Shown piece by piece: positions 48,679-58,878 of a stretch of DNA of 64,000 nucleotides. The DNA comes from Bacillus sp. P14.5 (GTDB lineage: Bacteria; Bacillota; Bacilli; Bacillales; Bacillaceae_B). The position numbers and the translations under genes are program-made. Numbering within the stretch: the stretch's first letter is position 1; each line of letters opens with the position of its first letter. The stretch covers positions 62,001-126,000 of the forward strand of contig NZ_NIJF01000070.1 of assembly GCF_003316765.1 (NCBI RefSeq). Reading direction: 5' to 3'. The notes under the pieces are model-generated. The model saw only the letters and a program-made list of their open reading frames with translations. It had not been told where the DNA came from and did not search any database.

Positions 48679-50163
48679 TTAACGGGATTTAGCCGGCTGT
48701 TTGTATTTGTTTCTTGGCTGTACTATGCTTGGTCTGATTTTAGACCCAGGCATTGAACGCCTGATGATAACTTGCATAAAGGCTTTAGGGCTGAATGGAA
48801 TAAACGGCCACAAGTACGGTGTATTCAATGAGCGGATTCTCACCAGCAGAAGCAGGAATACAGTCGTACCAATGACTAATCCAGGGATGCCGAAGATGGC
48901 GACAACAATCAACAAAGCCAGACGCAGAAGCTTGTTGGCAACGCTCAGTTCATAACTTGGTGTGGAAAACGTTCCAATTGCGGCAACAGAGACGTATAGA
49001 ATGACCTCAGGGACAAACAAGCCAACATCGATGGCAATCTGTCCTATCAATACTGCTGCAATCAACCCCATTGCTGTTGAGAGCGGTGTCGGGGTATGTA
49101 TGGCTGCGAGCCGCAAGAACTCTATACCCAAATCCGCCATGAGCAGCTGGACAATGACCGGTATATTCGTTTCCTCATTCGGCCCGATAAATGCTAATTC
49201 GGGAGGAAGAAGCGACGGGTCAAGTACAAACAAAAACCACAAGGGAAGTAAAAACAAACTAGCCAGCAGTCCGACGAACCTTGCCCATCTTACAAAGGTG
49301 CCGACCGCGGGAGACTGTCTATACTCTTCCGCATGCTGTAAGTGGTGAAAATACGTTGTGGGAGTGATAATCACACTTGGAGATGTATCCACAAATATCA
49401 GCACATGTCCTTCGAGTAAATGTGTTGCGCCGATATCCGCTCTTTCCGTATATCGAACCAGCGGGAACGGGTTATAACCTTGTTTCACCAGGAATTCTTC
49501 TACAGTCTTATCAGCCATGGTCAGTCCGTCTATCTTGATGGCCTTCAATTCCTTTTTTATGACATTGATCAATGATGGATTGGCCACATCTTCAATATAA
49601 GCAATGGAAATATCCGTTTTGGACCTTTCCCCTATCCGGAATATTTCAAATCTAAGACGGGGGTCACGTATCCTTCTTCTCGTCAAAGCGGTATTGACGA
49701 TGATATTTTCAACGTACCCATCACGAGATCCCCGAACCACTTTTTCTGTATCAGGTTCCTGAGGCTGCCTGCCTGGATAGCTCCTGACATCCACAATCAG
49801 CGCTTCCTCTTCACCCTCAACAAGAATGGCAATCAGTCCGCTTAATACCTCATCCACCATTTCTTCAACAGTTTTGACAGGCGCAACGGATTGATGGGGA
49901 ATTCTATTTTGAACAATCTCTGGAAGTTTCGATGAAAGCCGCTCGTGATCATTGACCTCAACGAGATCTTCCACTATCCTCATAATGAACTGTGTATCAC
50001 ACAATCCGTTAATATAGTACAAGTGAACATCTTTATGAAGAATCTTCAGCTTCCTTACACCCAGGTCGAAGCTTTTGTTCAGTCCCGTTGTGTCAATCAT
50101 CAATTGTTCCAATTTTCCCAGGTTTCCAGGTATCGGCGTCTTTTCTCGTTCCTTATTTGGCAT
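48679..50163 (-). CDS. spoVAF: Stage V sporulation protein AF
   Basis: The 494-residue protein is related to germinant-receptor A subunits (GerA/SpoVAF family), with soluble N-terminal domains up to about 290 and then five or so membrane segments. The conserved [30 protein letters not shown] is present. In spores it affects calcium-dipicolinate release. AAAGGAG lies 8 bases before the ATG at 50163, inside the end of spoVAEA (11-bp overlap). Confidence 0.93.
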   Translation of the reverse strand: MPNKEREKTPIPGNLGKLEQLMIDTTGLNKSFDLGVRKLKILHKDVHLYYINGLCDTQFIMRIVEDLVEVNDHERLSSKLPEIVQNRIPHQSVAPVKTVEEMVDEVLSGLIAILVEGEEEALIVDVRSYPGRQPQEPDTEKVVRGSRDGYVENIIVNTALTRRRIRDPRLRFEIFRIGERSKTDISIAYIEDVANPSLINVIKKELKAIKIDGLTMADKTVEEFLVKQGYNPFPLVRYTERADIGATHLLEGHVLIFVDTSPSVIITPTTYFHHLQHAEEYRQSPAVGTFVRWARFVGLLASLFLLPLWFLFVLDPSLLPPELAFIGPNEETNIPVIVQLLMADLGIEFLRLAAIHTPTPLSTAMGLIAAVLIGQIAIDVGLFVPEVILYVSVAAIGTFSTPSYELSVANKLLRLALLIVVAIFGIPGLVIGTTVFLLLLVRIRSLNTPYLWPFIPFSPKAFMQVIIRRSMPGSKIRPSIVQPRNKYKQPAKSR

Positions 50164-50725
50164 GATATCCGCTCCTTTCAAGTATGATTTCCACTGCTTT
50201 TTTAGTAATTGGAGCTCCCCTGGAGAAATCGTCCCTCTTCGCCATTTTCCCGATATCGCCAATTCCGACGACAATCGGCAGCTTTAACTGGTCCAGGCAG
50301 TACACTGTATCACCATTGAGTCTCCCTATCTCATTTTCAGGAACACCAAATTTATCAACCCCATAGGGAGTCAATTCTCCAAATTTGTCAACACATACAT
50401 CCACTCTTGTCCATTCAGCCTGTCTTGTTTTGGAAGCAACCGCAATAGCTCCAAGAATGTTGAATTCACGGCATCCTGCAACATACTTCATGGCTGTCTC
50501 ACCGCTGCCTTCTCCCAGAAAACCACTGTCATCAAACATGACAAACACCAAATCTCCTTTTGCCTTCTTGATCAGTCCGGCAATTTCACTACCCTTCAAA
50601 ACAGAGGGATTGCCTTGTGACCTGGAAATGCACCTGGCACCGTATTCCTTGGCCGCTGCCTCGATTGCTCTCTTGGCATATTCATCTCCATCAGTAACGA
50701 TTATCACATTTTTCTTTTCTGCCAT
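50153..50725 (-). CDS. spoVAEA: Stage V sporulation protein AE (AEA)
   Basis: The 190-residue soluble protein begins [26 protein letters not shown] and contains [18 protein letters not shown], typical of SpoVAEA. It starts 20 bases after the spoVAB stop, with AGGAG 7 bases before the ATG. In B. subtilis spoVAC, spoVAD and spoVAEB lie between these two genes; none is present here. Confidence 0.92.
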   Translation of the reverse strand: MAEKKNVIIVTDGDEYAKRAIEAAAKEYGARCISRSQGNPSVLKGSEIAGLIKKAKGDLVFVMFDDSGFLGEGSGETAMKYVAGCREFNILGAIAVASKTRQAEWTRVDVCVDKFGELTPYGVDKFGVPENEIGRLNGDTVYCLDQLKLPIVVGIGDIGKMAKRDDFSRGAPITKKAVEIILERSGYHAK

Positions 50726-50745
50726 AAGAGCTCTCCTCTCAACCT

Positions 50746-51168
50746 TTATAAGCGGACAAAATACAACCAGTGAAACAGCGATCCAAGCACTTTACCAAAG
50801 ACAATGGCCATTAAGAGAGTGATGATGCGGTCATTGATCCCGATTCTTTTCGTGAGTATGGGCAGAACATTCAATACTTCTGTTAATGCCGCGGCCAGCA
50901 TTCCCACAAAGATACCGCTTAATAACCCAATAGGCATAAGAACAAACGGCGAGAATATCAAGGTAAACTCATTTAAGCTGAAGATACTTCCAATGACTGC
51001 TCCACATACTACCGCCCACTCATAAAAATGGATCATTTTCATCGTCTTGGTTAATTGAGTCAATCTGGGAATGATTCCTAGCACCGTCAAAAAAGCCACC
51101 AGACCTGAACCCACAGCAAGCCCCCCGGCAAGGCCGACAAAGCACAAGATAATTATGCTAATCGTCAT
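50746..51168 (-). CDS. spoVAB: Stage V sporulation protein AB
   Basis: The 140-residue membrane protein has about four segments and the family stretch [18 protein letters not shown]. It is part of the SpoVA system that moves dipicolinic acid across the inner spore membrane. It overlaps the end of spoVAA, with a weak ribosome site that suggests coupling. Confidence 0.9.
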   Translation of the reverse strand: MTISIIILCFVGLAGGLAVGSGLVAFLTVLGIIPRLTQLTKTMKMIHFYEWAVVCGAVIGSIFSLNEFTLIFSPFVLMPIGLLSGIFVGMLAAALTEVLNVLPILTKRIGINDRIITLLMAIVFGKVLGSLFHWLYFVRL

Positions 51169-51787
51169 CAAGGTGCTTCATGCTTTCTTTATTTTCATGC
51201 ATGATGACATATTGATCGAGGTCCTGCTGATAATTAAACATTTCAACTTCAAGAGGGCTGGGTTCTTCATTAATTCTTTTCCGAAATAGATGGTTGAAAA
51301 ATAATATCATTCCTAAACCGAGGCCAAAGGAATACGGAACTTGAAATAATAAAGGATGAGGGTCTTCCTGGCCTGTCATCATAAGATACAAGCGCTGGTG
51401 TACCTCCCGCATACTTACATCCTCATGAAAATTCATGATCGCCATAGCTGCACCAATGAATAACAAAAGCCAGACAGCCGCAAACATCGCCGGTGATACC
51501 TTTTTCCTCTTATACACTACTTCCACAATCGTCTGTGAAGGCCCGATCGTTTGCACATCAACATCAGGAAGAGTTGTTTTAATTTGAGAAATGACTCTCA
51601 TGAGATCGAGGATGATAATATTCTTATCCTCTTTTGTCACCTTATGAAGCACAATCTTCCGAATGGACTGAAGATAATGTTCAGGCGCGATGATCTGGGC
51701 AGTATTTTCAAGCAGGATACTGCTTTCAGGTCTAACCTGCAGCCTATGTCTTAGCCGAATATATACTGAACCTTCCATACTGATCAC
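51158..51787 (-). CDS. spoVAA: Stage V sporulation protein AA
   Basis: The 209-residue protein has a soluble N-terminal part (about 1-100) and two membrane segments near 108-126 and 150-172. It is the first gene of the spoVA operon, normally sigma-G dependent. Sequence and position match SpoVAA. Confidence 0.9.
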   Translation of the reverse strand: MISMEGSVYIRLRHRLQVRPESSILLENTAQIIAPEHYLQSIRKIVLHKVTKEDKNIIILDLMRVISQIKTTLPDVDVQTIGPSQTIVEVVYKRKKVSPAMFAAVWLLLFIGAAMAIMNFHEDVSMREVHQRLYLMMTGQEDPHPLLFQVPYSFGLGLGMILFFNHLFRKRINEEPSPLEVEMFNYQQDLDQYVIMHENKESMKHLDDD

Positions 51788-52010
51788 ATCCTGGTCAACA
51801 TTATTTTCCTGCTTGTATAAATAGTATGGATTTTAGACAAATATTTCATGAAGCCAATAATTGCTAACTGGTTTTGAGGCTGGCTGTTATAGTGTTTTGC
51901 CGGTTAGTTGAATTTGTTTTTTGGAGGTAACTTCTGTTTTGAATGAAGTGTTAAGCCATGATTTTTTTAAAAGCTTTATCGCAAAGATTATGGCTGTTTT
52001 AAAATGAATG

Positions 52011-52129
52011 GATTTCCGCTGCAGGCGTGCGACTCCGCGGGGCGGGCGTTGAGCCTCCTCGGCTTTCGCCTGCGGGGTCTCACCTGTCCCGCTAGTCCCG
52101 CAGGAGCTCGCACGCCTTCCGCTCCAATC
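52011..52129. repeat. Dispersed repeat R3, copy 2
   Basis: Same orientation and nearly the same sequence as 39760-39877: GATTTCCGCTGCAGG, GACTCCGCGGGGCGG, GAGCCTCCTCGGC, CTAGTCCCGCAGGAG, CCTTCCGCTCC. Confidence 0.85.
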
Positions 52130-52187
52130 CTTCTACGTTAAAGGGAGGAGGATAAAATAACATTTAATAGCAACGATCTTTTAGAAA

Positions 52188-52367
52188 GGTTGTTTTAACA
52201 AATAATGTCGTTTTCGGAAAAACCCCCAAGAACCGAAATTACCCCAGGATACTAATGTCTCTCTCATTAACATCTTTTCTTTTTTGCTTACCAGAATATT
52301 TCCAATGAATGATGACGACATCTTACGAAATTCATATCAAAAAGCAACAATGTTTACGAAAATTGCC
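52188..52367 (-). mobile_element. MITE-like element, copy H (diverged)
   Basis: About 180 bp with GGTTGTTTT at one end and TTTACGAAAATTGCC at the other. CGGAAAAACCCCCAAGAACCG and TTTGCTTACCAG are family interior motifs. The 8-bp flanks TTTAGAAA and TTGGTGAT do not match. Confidence 0.65.
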
Positions 52368-52388
52368 TTGGTGATACAATCGCGGTAC

Positions 52389-52790
52389 ATCGATTCTGCC
52401 TTTGGTGAATTCCGTGCTGTCCGGGACGTTATCTGAGGACATCGATTTGCTTTTTCAGGATTCGATGTAGGCTGCGGCGCGGTCTGTGTACATCGATCCT
52501 GTTTCAGGTGAATTACGTGCTGTCTGTGTCGTATTCTGGGGACATCGATTTTGCTTTTTGAGGATTCGATGATGGCTGCGAGGGGGTCTGGCCGCATCGA
52601 TTCTGCTTTTGGGGGATGCCGTGCAGTCTGTGACACATTCTGGGCTCATCGATTCTGCTTTTTGAGGATTCGGTGCTGTCTGTGACGTAATCTGAGGACA
52701 CCGACTTGGCTATTTGAGGATTCGATGATGCGTGTTGAGCGTATTGGGGACATCAACTCACCACAGCTCCCACTTCCGGTCCAAAGATTG
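52389..52790. repeat. Tandem array 5, 52-bp period
   Basis: Eight units start with ATCGATT or a variant at 52389, 52441, 52492, 52544, 52596, 52648, 52700 and 52752, spaced 52 bp (one 51). Two unit types partly alternate: one with GAATTCCGTGCTGTC, the other with GGATTCGATGATGGCTGCG, so a 104-bp higher-order repeat is visible. ATCGA and TCGAT arms are present but weaker than in the other arrays. It lies between the sigF terminator and spoVAA. Confidence 0.88.
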
Positions 52791-52810
52791 CTGCCACCTT
52801 TATGTACCAC

Positions 52811-52843
52811 AAAAAAAGCAAACCGCACTCTCGCGATTTGCTT
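52811..52843 (-). terminator. Terminator of the spoIIA operon
   Basis: Stem AAGCAAATCGC/GCGGTTTGCTT followed by TTTTTG on the minus strand, just past the sigF stop. Confidence 0.85.
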
Positions 52844-52852
52844 CTTTCATTC

Positions 52853-53614
52853 TTATATCAAATTCATTTTATCTTTCATGTTGTGAAGAATTTTTTTCTC
52901 AAGCCTTGAGACCTGTACCTGTGAAATGCCAAGCCGGTCTGCGACTTCGGACTGGGTCTGATCCTTGTAGTAGCGGAGATAAACAATCAGCCGTTCCCTT
53001 TCGTCCAGTTCCCTGATGGCTTCCTTCAAGGCTATTTTGTCAAACCACTTTTGATCAGAGGTATCGGAGATCTGATCAAGGAGCGTTATCGGGTCACCAT
53101 CGTTCTCATAGACGGTCTCGTGAATGGAAGATGGCGCTCTGCTGGCTTCCTGCGCCATGACGACTTCCTCAGGCGACAGCTCCAGATGAGCAGCGATTTC
53201 ATTGATGGTCGGAACCCTTCCAAAGGTTTTTGACAATTCGTCTTTCGTTCTTCGGATGCGGTTTCCCATCTCCTTCAGAGAGCGGCTTACTTTTACTGTG
53301 CCGTCATCACGGATGAACCGCTGAATCTCGCCGATAATCATCGGGACCGCATATGTCGAGAACTTCACATCATAAGAAAGATCAAATTTGTCCACCGATT
53401 TCAGAAGTCCAATACAGCCTATTTGAAAAAGATCATCCGGTTCATAGCCCCGGTTCAAAAAACGCTGAACAACTGACCAGACAAGCCTCATATTCTTCTG
53501 TACAATCGTATCCCTGGCTGACTGGTCACCTTCCTGGCTTTGTTTTATGAGCTCTTTAACTTCCGTGTCTTTTAAAAAGCTCTGCTCTTTGTCCTTCTTA
53601 ACTTCGACATCCAT
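52853..53614 (-). CDS. sigF: Sporulation sigma factor SigF
   Basis: A protein of about 253 residues, the first forespore sigma factor. It has region 2 with NRGYEPDDLFQIGCIGLLKSVDKFDL, region 3 and region 4 with QTQSEVADRLGISQVQVSRLEKKIL. It is held inactive by SpoIIAB. AAGGAG lies 8 bases before the ATG at 53614 (MDVEVKKD); a GTG at 53620 is in frame. Confidence 0.97.
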   Translation of the reverse strand: MDVEVKKDKEQSFLKDTEVKELIKQSQEGDQSARDTIVQKNMRLVWSVVQRFLNRGYEPDDLFQIGCIGLLKSVDKFDLSYDVKFSTYAVPMIIGEIQRFIRDDGTVKVSRSLKEMGNRIRRTKDELSKTFGRVPTINEIAAHLELSPEEVVMAQEASRAPSSIHETVYENDGDPITLLDQISDTSDQKWFDKIALKEAIRELDERERLIVYLRYYKDQTQSEVADRLGISQVQVSRLEKKILHNMKDKMNLI

Positions 53615-53626
53615 AAGCACGGCTCC

Positions 53627-54067
53627 TTAATTGCATAGCGCTTTACTATTGGCTAAATGCTTTTTTAAACGAACGGTTGTGCCTGCTCCAGGCTGCGAAT
53701 TCACTTCGATTTCATCCATGAAATTTTCCATGATGGTAAAGCCCATTCCTGAGCGTTCAAGCTCCGGCTTGGTTGTAAATAATGGCTGGCGTGCTTCTTC
53801 AACATCCTGTATTCCCATACCGTCATCCCTGATTTCCATGTCGATTAAGCCGTCTTCCATCTTCACGGTAATATATACAAAGCAATTGGGGTTATTATCA
53901 TAACCATGAATAATGGCATTAGTGACAGCCTCGGAAACTACTGTCTTGATTTCCGTTAATTCGTCCATTGTCGGGTCCAGCTGGGCAATAAACGAAGCCA
54001 CGGTCACACGTGCAAAGGATTCATTTTGGCTCACTGCACTGAATTGGATGTTCATTTCATTCCTCAT
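53627..54067 (-). CDS. spoIIAB: Anti-sigma-F factor and protein kinase SpoIIAB
   Basis: The 146-residue GHKL ATPase has an N-box around [15 protein letters not shown] and a G2 box near [14 protein letters not shown]. It binds sigma-F and phosphorylates SpoIIAA. It lies 12 bases upstream of sigF and follows spoIIAA by two bases. Confidence 0.97.
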   Translation of the reverse strand: MRNEMNIQFSAVSQNESFARVTVASFIAQLDPTMDELTEIKTVVSEAVTNAIIHGYDNNPNCFVYITVKMEDGLIDMEIRDDGMGIQDVEEARQPLFTTKPELERSGMGFTIMENFMDEIEVNSQPGAGTTVRLKKHLANSKALCN

Positions 54068-54069
54068 TT

Positions 54070-54420
54070 TTATGCAACCCCCAGACTTTGTAATGCGAAT
54101 TCTTCGGACGGCTCTAAACGAATGATTTTGAATAGACCTGACATTTCAAATAGTCGTTTGACTGCCGGGGAAATTGCACAAACAACCATCTCTCCATGCT
54201 TTTGCTTGATTTGTTTATATCTCCCTAAAATCACACCAAGTCCCGAGCTGTCCATAAATCCGAGGGCTTCCAAATTCAGTACGATGTGCTTGATTCCATG
54301 CTCTTCAATTAATTCAGAGGCTTGCTGCCTCAACTGTTCTGCCGTGTGATGGTCCAATTCTCCACTCAGGCGTATACAAAGTACATCACTTCTAACTTCC
54401 AGACCAATAGTAAGACTCAC
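54070..54420 (-). CDS. spoIIAA: Anti-sigma-F factor antagonist SpoIIAA
   Basis: The 116-residue STAS protein contains [15 protein letters not shown] with the phosphorylated serine at S58. The dephosphorylated form displaces sigma-F from SpoIIAB. It starts with GTG, 10 bases after AAGGAGG. A sigma-H promoter lies 38 bases upstream. Confidence 0.97.
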   Translation of the reverse strand: MSLTIGLEVRSDVLCIRLSGELDHHTAEQLRQQASELIEEHGIKHIVLNLEALGFMDSSGLGVILGRYKQIKQKHGEMVVCAISPAVKRLFEMSGLFKIIRLEPSEEFALQSLGVA

Positions 54421-54457
54421 TATTCACAGGCCTCCTTCTCTGTCGTATAGTGAGTCA

Positions 54458-54485
54458 ATTCTATTTTTGATTGTCTAATTCCTTC
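54458..54485 (-). promoter_or_regulatory. Sigma-H promoter of spoIIAA-spoIIAB-sigF
   Basis: On the minus strand GAAGGAATT (54485-54477), a 12-base spacer and ATAGAAT (54464-54458) fully match the sigma-H consensus RNAGGAWWW and RNNGAAT, as known for the spoIIA operon. Confidence 0.8.
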
Positions 54486-54525
54486 AACAAGACAAAACTA
54501 GAAGAATTTAGACATTTTATGCTGA

Positions 54526-54711
54526 ATTTTTAAGGCTCTTTTCGTAAACTTTCTTGCTAATTGATACTATTCCAAAAAACAACCCTATTACGAAGATGAA
54601 ATCTGGCAAAACCGAAGAGAAAAGAGCTGCTCTTCTCCGTTTAGAGTTTAAACTCTTAGTATCCGGGGATATCCTAAAGCAACAATATATGCGAAAATAA
54701 GCTTTTTTTTA
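54526..54711 (+). mobile_element. MITE-like element, copy I, between dacF and spoIIAA
   Basis: At 54534-54703, with GGCTCTTTTCGTAAACTT at one end, AAAGAGCTGCTC and CTTAGTATCCGGGGAT inside, and AGCAACAATATATGCGAAAA at the other. It lacks the GGAAAAATCC/GATTTTTCC hairpin. The flanks are AT-rich but not identical. It lies about 50 bp upstream of the spoIIA sigma-H promoter. Confidence 0.8.
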
Positions 54712-54726
54712 CAAGGAGGCAATCAA

Positions 54727-55889
54727 TTAATTCCCGCTCTTGGTAAACATGCCGAATGCACGCTTATACAACTGCCAGAAGCTGGCCAGCGGAACATCTT
54801 CTTTGGCAATCAGCGGCGTTTCAGAAAGGGTTTTTCCATCTTTTTCGATAATCAGCTTGCCAATTGAATCTCCTTTTTGGACAGGAGCCTTCAGTTTATC
54901 AAGCTTTACTTTTTCTCGACCCCGTCAAGCTTCTCGCCTTTTTTAGCCAAAAGGGAGATTGGCTCATTGGTCATAGCTTCTACTTCCTTATCTTTTCCTT
55001 TTGAAACTTTTGTTTTTCCTATGACTGCCCCTTTTTCAAAGATAGGCTGTGTTTGATATTGGCTGAACGCATAATCGAACATTTTGCTGATTTCTGCGTT
55101 TCGGTCTTTCGGACTCGGCTCTCCAAATACAACGGCTATGACTCTCATATTGTCTTTCTTTGCTGTTGCTGTAAGACAATATTTAGCCTCATTTGTAAAT
55201 CCAGTTTTCAATCCATCGACACCCGGGTAAAAACGAACCAGCTTGTTTGTGTTTACCAGCCAGAATTTTTTATCCGTATCTTCACGCAAATAGGATTCAT
55301 ATGTCCCCGTAAAATTTGTGATTTCCTGATATTTTAGAAGTTCTTTGGCCATCATCGACATATCATGTGCCGAACTGAAGTGGTCACTAGCCGGGAGGCC
55401 TGTCGGGTTTTTAAAGTTGGTGTCTTTTAATCCCAGATCCTTCACCTTTGTATTCATCTTTTCCACGAAACCTTCTTCACTGCCCGCTATATGCTCTGCC
55501 ATTGCAACCGATGCATCGTTGGCTGAACCGATCGATATTCCAAGGAGCATCTCTTTAACTGTCATTTCTTCTCCTGGCTCCAGGAAAATTTGTGAGCCTC
55601 CCATTGAGGCGGCATACTCACTTGTCCTGACCTTGTCTTCCCATTTGATCTGTCCCTTATCTATTGCTTCCATAATCAAAATCATCGTCATGACCTTGGT
55701 CATGGATGCGGGAGGGAGTTTCTCATGGCTGTTTTTATCGTAAAGAACCGTCCCTGTGTCTCTCTCAATCAAAATAGCAGACTTAGCTCCGGGAGCAATC
55801 TCTGTCTTTTTCTCCTCAGCCGCGGCATACGGAGTAAATGTGGATGCAATCATAACTAACATAAGGATGGCCGATAGTATTCGTTTCAT
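54727..55889 (-). pseudogene. dacF: D-alanyl-D-alanine carboxypeptidase DacF, frameshifted
   Basis: The main frame starts MKRILSAILMLVMIAS at 55889 (GGAGG 7 bases upstream). It has a signal peptide and penicillin-binding motifs SMTK (S62, K65), SAN and KTG, and stops after LDGVEKK. One extra base in the T5 run at 54910-54914 continues it as VKLDKLKAPVQKGDSIG to the end at 54727, giving 387 residues, close to B. subtilis DacF. The missing C-terminal domain is intact in the other frame, so a sequence error is likely. DacF trims forespore peptidoglycan. Confidence 0.88.
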
Positions 55890-56011
55890 TCCTGGTCCTC
55901 CATTCAATGTACAAATTTCATAACATGCATAGCCCCATTTTTTCCATTCTTAGCTTTTTTATACAGGCTTTTCCAATGATTTTGTAAAATTAGTGCGGTG
56001 GTTTCTCTTAT

Positions 56012-56143
56012 TCAAAACTGTTTTTTTAGAATATTGGTCCCTTCTGATTTCCCATGGATAACTAAGGGTTTCCTCTCTCAGCAGGAAGATTCGTTCATAG
56101 ATAAAGGATTTCCGGCGGAATTTTTTAAATGTTTACGAATCTT
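56012..56143 (-). mobile_element. MITE-like element, decayed copy J
   Basis: AACTGTTTTTTTAGAATATTGG, GGATAACTAAGGGTTTCCTCTCT and TGTTTACGAATC follow the family order, but most of the motifs are eroded. Confidence 0.4.
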
Positions 56144-56149
56144 ATACAA

Positions 56150-56400
56150 CAAATCCCCCCATTGACTGGTGGTTTGCTCTGCGGCTGGAGGACCTCTCTT
56201 GCCAAGCTTGGCCTATAAGCCCTTGAAAAATAAGAGGAGAAATTCCGCTTATATACCCCATCCCATCTGCTATTCGGCAGCTTAACCGGAAAATATCCGC
56301 TTATTTCAGATAGAATTATTCATGTACTTGCAGAGTATACCTCCTGCTAGAATGGAATGAAGTGATAGGGAGACCTGTTTAATCCATCATGAGAGGGATT
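56150..56400. repeat. Large dispersed repeat R4, copy 2
   Basis: The counterpart of 14420-15000 without the MITE. Palindromic GAGGAGAAATTCCGCTTAT (about 56230) and CCGGAAAATATCCGCTTATTT (about 56286) lie about 52 bases apart, then GAATGGAATGAAGTGATAGGG. Confidence 0.6.
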
Positions 56401-56447
56401 TTTTATCCTCCGTGTTATTTGCTCTCTGCCAGCGGGTTTCAGGACCA

Positions 56448-56485
56448 TAAAAAAAAGGCAGAGGGCCCTGGAGACCTTCTGCCTT
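56448..56485 (-). terminator. Terminator of pdp
   Basis: Stem AAGGCAGAAGG/CCTCTGCCTT followed by TTTTTT on the minus strand. Confidence 0.85.
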
Positions 56486-56495
56486 AACTCTTCTC

Positions 56496-57803
56496 TTATT
56501 CAGTTTCTTTGATTTCCCCATAAATAAGTACAGGGGATTCCACCTGATTCTCTGTCACTTTGATGCTTTCATATAACTTCGTTTTTACATCTTCAATATC
56601 TTCAGTATTGCTATGGATGGTTACAAGAGAATCACCTTTTTGTACCTTGTCACCGATTTTCTTCCTTAGCTCCAATCCAACAGCCAGATCAATTACTGAA
56701 TCTTTGGTAGCTCTACCCGCACCAAGCCACATAGCGGCTGTTCCTACTGAATCTGCAATAATTTCTGAAACATACCCATCCTGCCTGGCTTCTAATTCGA
56801 AAACATGCGCAGCTTTTGGAAGCTTTTCAGGCTGGTCAACGACTGATTCGTCTCCACCCTGCGATTTAAGGAAGAGTTTGAAACTGTTCAATGCTGAGCC
56901 GTCTTTCATAGCAGAAACTAATTTTTCACGAGCTTCTTCAAGGGATTCCGCCTTGCCTGCAAGGTAGACCATGTGACTGCCAAGCGTTAAGCATAGCTGA
57001 GTCAAGTCCTCAGGTCCTTCTCCATTTAATGTATCGATCGCTTCTTTTACTTCCAGTGCATTTCCGATTGCAAAACCAAGCGGCTGGCTCATATCAGAGA
57101 TCACTGCCATTGTTTTGCGTCCGACATTGTTTCCGATATTGACCATTGCCTGAGCAAGTTCTTTTGAATCATCGAGCTCTTTCATGAATGCTCCTGCCCC
57201 TGTTTTTACATCAAGGACAATTGCGTCAGCTCCTGCTGCAATCTTTTTACTCATGATCGATGAGGCAATCAGAGGAATGCTGTTCACTGTTCCGGTAACA
57301 TCACGTAAGGAATACAGTTTCTTGTCTGCTGGAGTCAAATTCCCGCTTTGACCGATTACGGCAATTTTGTTTTCATTTACAAGACGAATGAATTCATCGT
57401 TATCGATTTCCACATGGAAACCTGGAACGGCTTCTAATTTATCAATGGTCCCGCCTGTGTGGCCAAGACCTCTGCCGCTCATTTTCGCAACCGGTACCCC
57501 GACTGCCGCCACAAGAGGCCCGAGGACTAGAGTCGTCGTATCGCCTACACCGCCTGTAGAGTGCTTATCCACTTTGACTCCTTCGATTGCTGACAAGTCA
57601 ATTTGATCGCCGGATTTAACCATTGCCATTGTAAGGTCAGCCCTCTCTCTTTCAGACATTCCTTGAAAGAAGATTGCCATCGTTAAAGCACTTGCCTGGT
57701 AATCGGGAATCGTTCCATCCGTGTATCCATCAACAAAATAATTGATTTCTTCTGCAGTCAGCTCATTGCCGTCCCGCTTCTTTTCAATTACGTCCACCAT
57801 TCT
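56496..57803 (-). CDS. pdp: Pyrimidine-nucleoside phosphorylase
   Basis: A protein of about 435 residues that cleaves uridine and thymidine with phosphate. The family signature [16 protein letters not shown] is near residue 108, and [13 protein letters not shown] binds phosphate. The ATG at 57803 follows GAGGTG by about 8 bases and gives [10 protein letters not shown]; an earlier ATG at 57812 is too close to that site. It follows deoB and punA in the nucleoside-salvage cluster. Confidence 0.94.
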   Translation of the reverse strand, partial: RMVDVIEKKRDGNELTAEEINYFVDGYTDGTIPDYQASALTMAIFFQGMSERERADLTMAMVKSGDQIDLSAIEGVKVDKHSTGGVGDTTTLVLGPLVAAVGVPVAKMSGRGLGHTGGTIDKLEAVPGFHVEIDNDEFIRLVNENKIAVIGQSGNLTPADKKLYSLRDVTGTVNSIPLIASSIMSKKIAAGADAIVLDVKTGAGAFMKELDDSKELAQAMVNIGNNVGRKTMAVISDMSQPLGFAIGNALEVKEAIDTLNGEGPEDLTQLCLTLGSHMVYLAGKAESLEEAREKLVSAMKDGSALNSFKLFLKSQGGDESVVDQPEKLPKAAHVFELEARQDGYVSEIIADSVGTAAMWLGAGRATKDSVIDLAVGLELRKKIGDKVQKGDSLVTIHSNTEDIEDVKTKLYESIKVTENQVESPVLIYGEIKETE

Positions 57804-57894
57804 CATTTCCATTCACCTCATGTACATTGTCATTAATAATATTTTCTTGAATTCCAAAACTGAAATCTTCACTCAATACTGTCTTGAGTAAATA

Positions 57895-57926
57895 AAGGAA
57901 GCTGCCTTTTTGAAAAGACGCTTCCT
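57895..57926 (-). terminator. Hairpin after punA
   Basis: AGGAAGC/GCTTCCT arms with CTTTT/AAAAG inside, followed by a T-rich tail (TTTATTT) on the minus strand. It may separate punA from pdp. Confidence 0.45.
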
Positions 57927-58062
57927 ATAAAAATGTGCAAACGTTCATTTCATCCCCTGCAGGACCAAATACTTTATTCCGAGAGCTGGATGGAAAAACG
58001 CTGCCTATTTTCTAATCGAAATTTTTAAACTTTCTTATCTTGTACTAAAAAGCAAATGCTGC

Positions 58063-58877
58063 TTACATCGACTTAACGATTTCTTTAACATAATTAAGGA
58101 AGTCTTCACGAACCTTCTCTGTCGTCTCGATTACTTCATCATGAGTGAGAGGCTGATCAAGAATTCCTGCGGCCATATTGGATATGCAAGAGATTCCAAG
58201 CACCTTCATGCCAGAATGCCTGGCAGCGATCACTTCGGGAACAGTAGACATACCGACCGCATCCCCGCCAAGTGTCCTTATCATACGGACTTCCGCAGGT
58301 GTTTCATAGACAGGACCGGTATTTCCAACATATACACCTTCCCTAACCTTGAGGGACAGCTTGTCGGATACAGCTCTTGCCAATTCCCTGAGCGACTTTG
58401 TATAAGCTTCCGACATATCCGGGAAACGGACGCCCAGACGGTCATCATTCGGTCCGATTAAAGGATTTCCACCCATATTATTGATATGATCGGAGATGAT
58501 CATTAAGTCACCTGCCTGGTACGATTCATTGACCCCGCCGGCTGCGTTCGTTACGATCAAAGAATGAACACCAAGTGCTTTCATAACGCGAACAGGAAAT
58601 GTAACTTTATCAAAGCCGTATCCTTCGTAAAAATGAAATCTGCCTTGCATCGCTACGACTTCTTTTCCAGACAGCTGACCAAATACTAACTGTCCCGCAT
58701 GACCTGCGACGGTTGATACTGGGAAATCAGGGATCTCTTTATATGGAACGACTACAGGATTTTCAATTTCCTCGGCAAGAACACCTAAACCAGATCCAAG
58801 AATTAGGCCGATTTCAGGCTCACCTGTATATTTATTTTTAAAAAATGGGCTGCATTCTCAATTTTATCAAAATTCAT
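58063..58877 (-). pseudogene. punA: Purine-nucleoside phosphorylase, frameshifted
   Basis: The gene starts MNFDKIENAAHFLK at 58877 (AAGGAG 7 bases upstream), then loses frame at the T5-A6 tract 58835-58845. The other frame reads NKYTGEPEIGLILGSGLGVL and continues through MQGRFHFYEGYG to the C-terminus. Adding one base gives 271 residues, exactly the B. subtilis PupG length. The enzyme phosphorolyses guanosine and inosine. It follows the deoB stop at once. Probable sequence error. Confidence 0.88.
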
Positions 58878-58878
58878 A

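Noticed and set aside
52337-52828. Four short minus-strand proteins across array 5
   Set aside because: They are repeat translations without ribosome sites.
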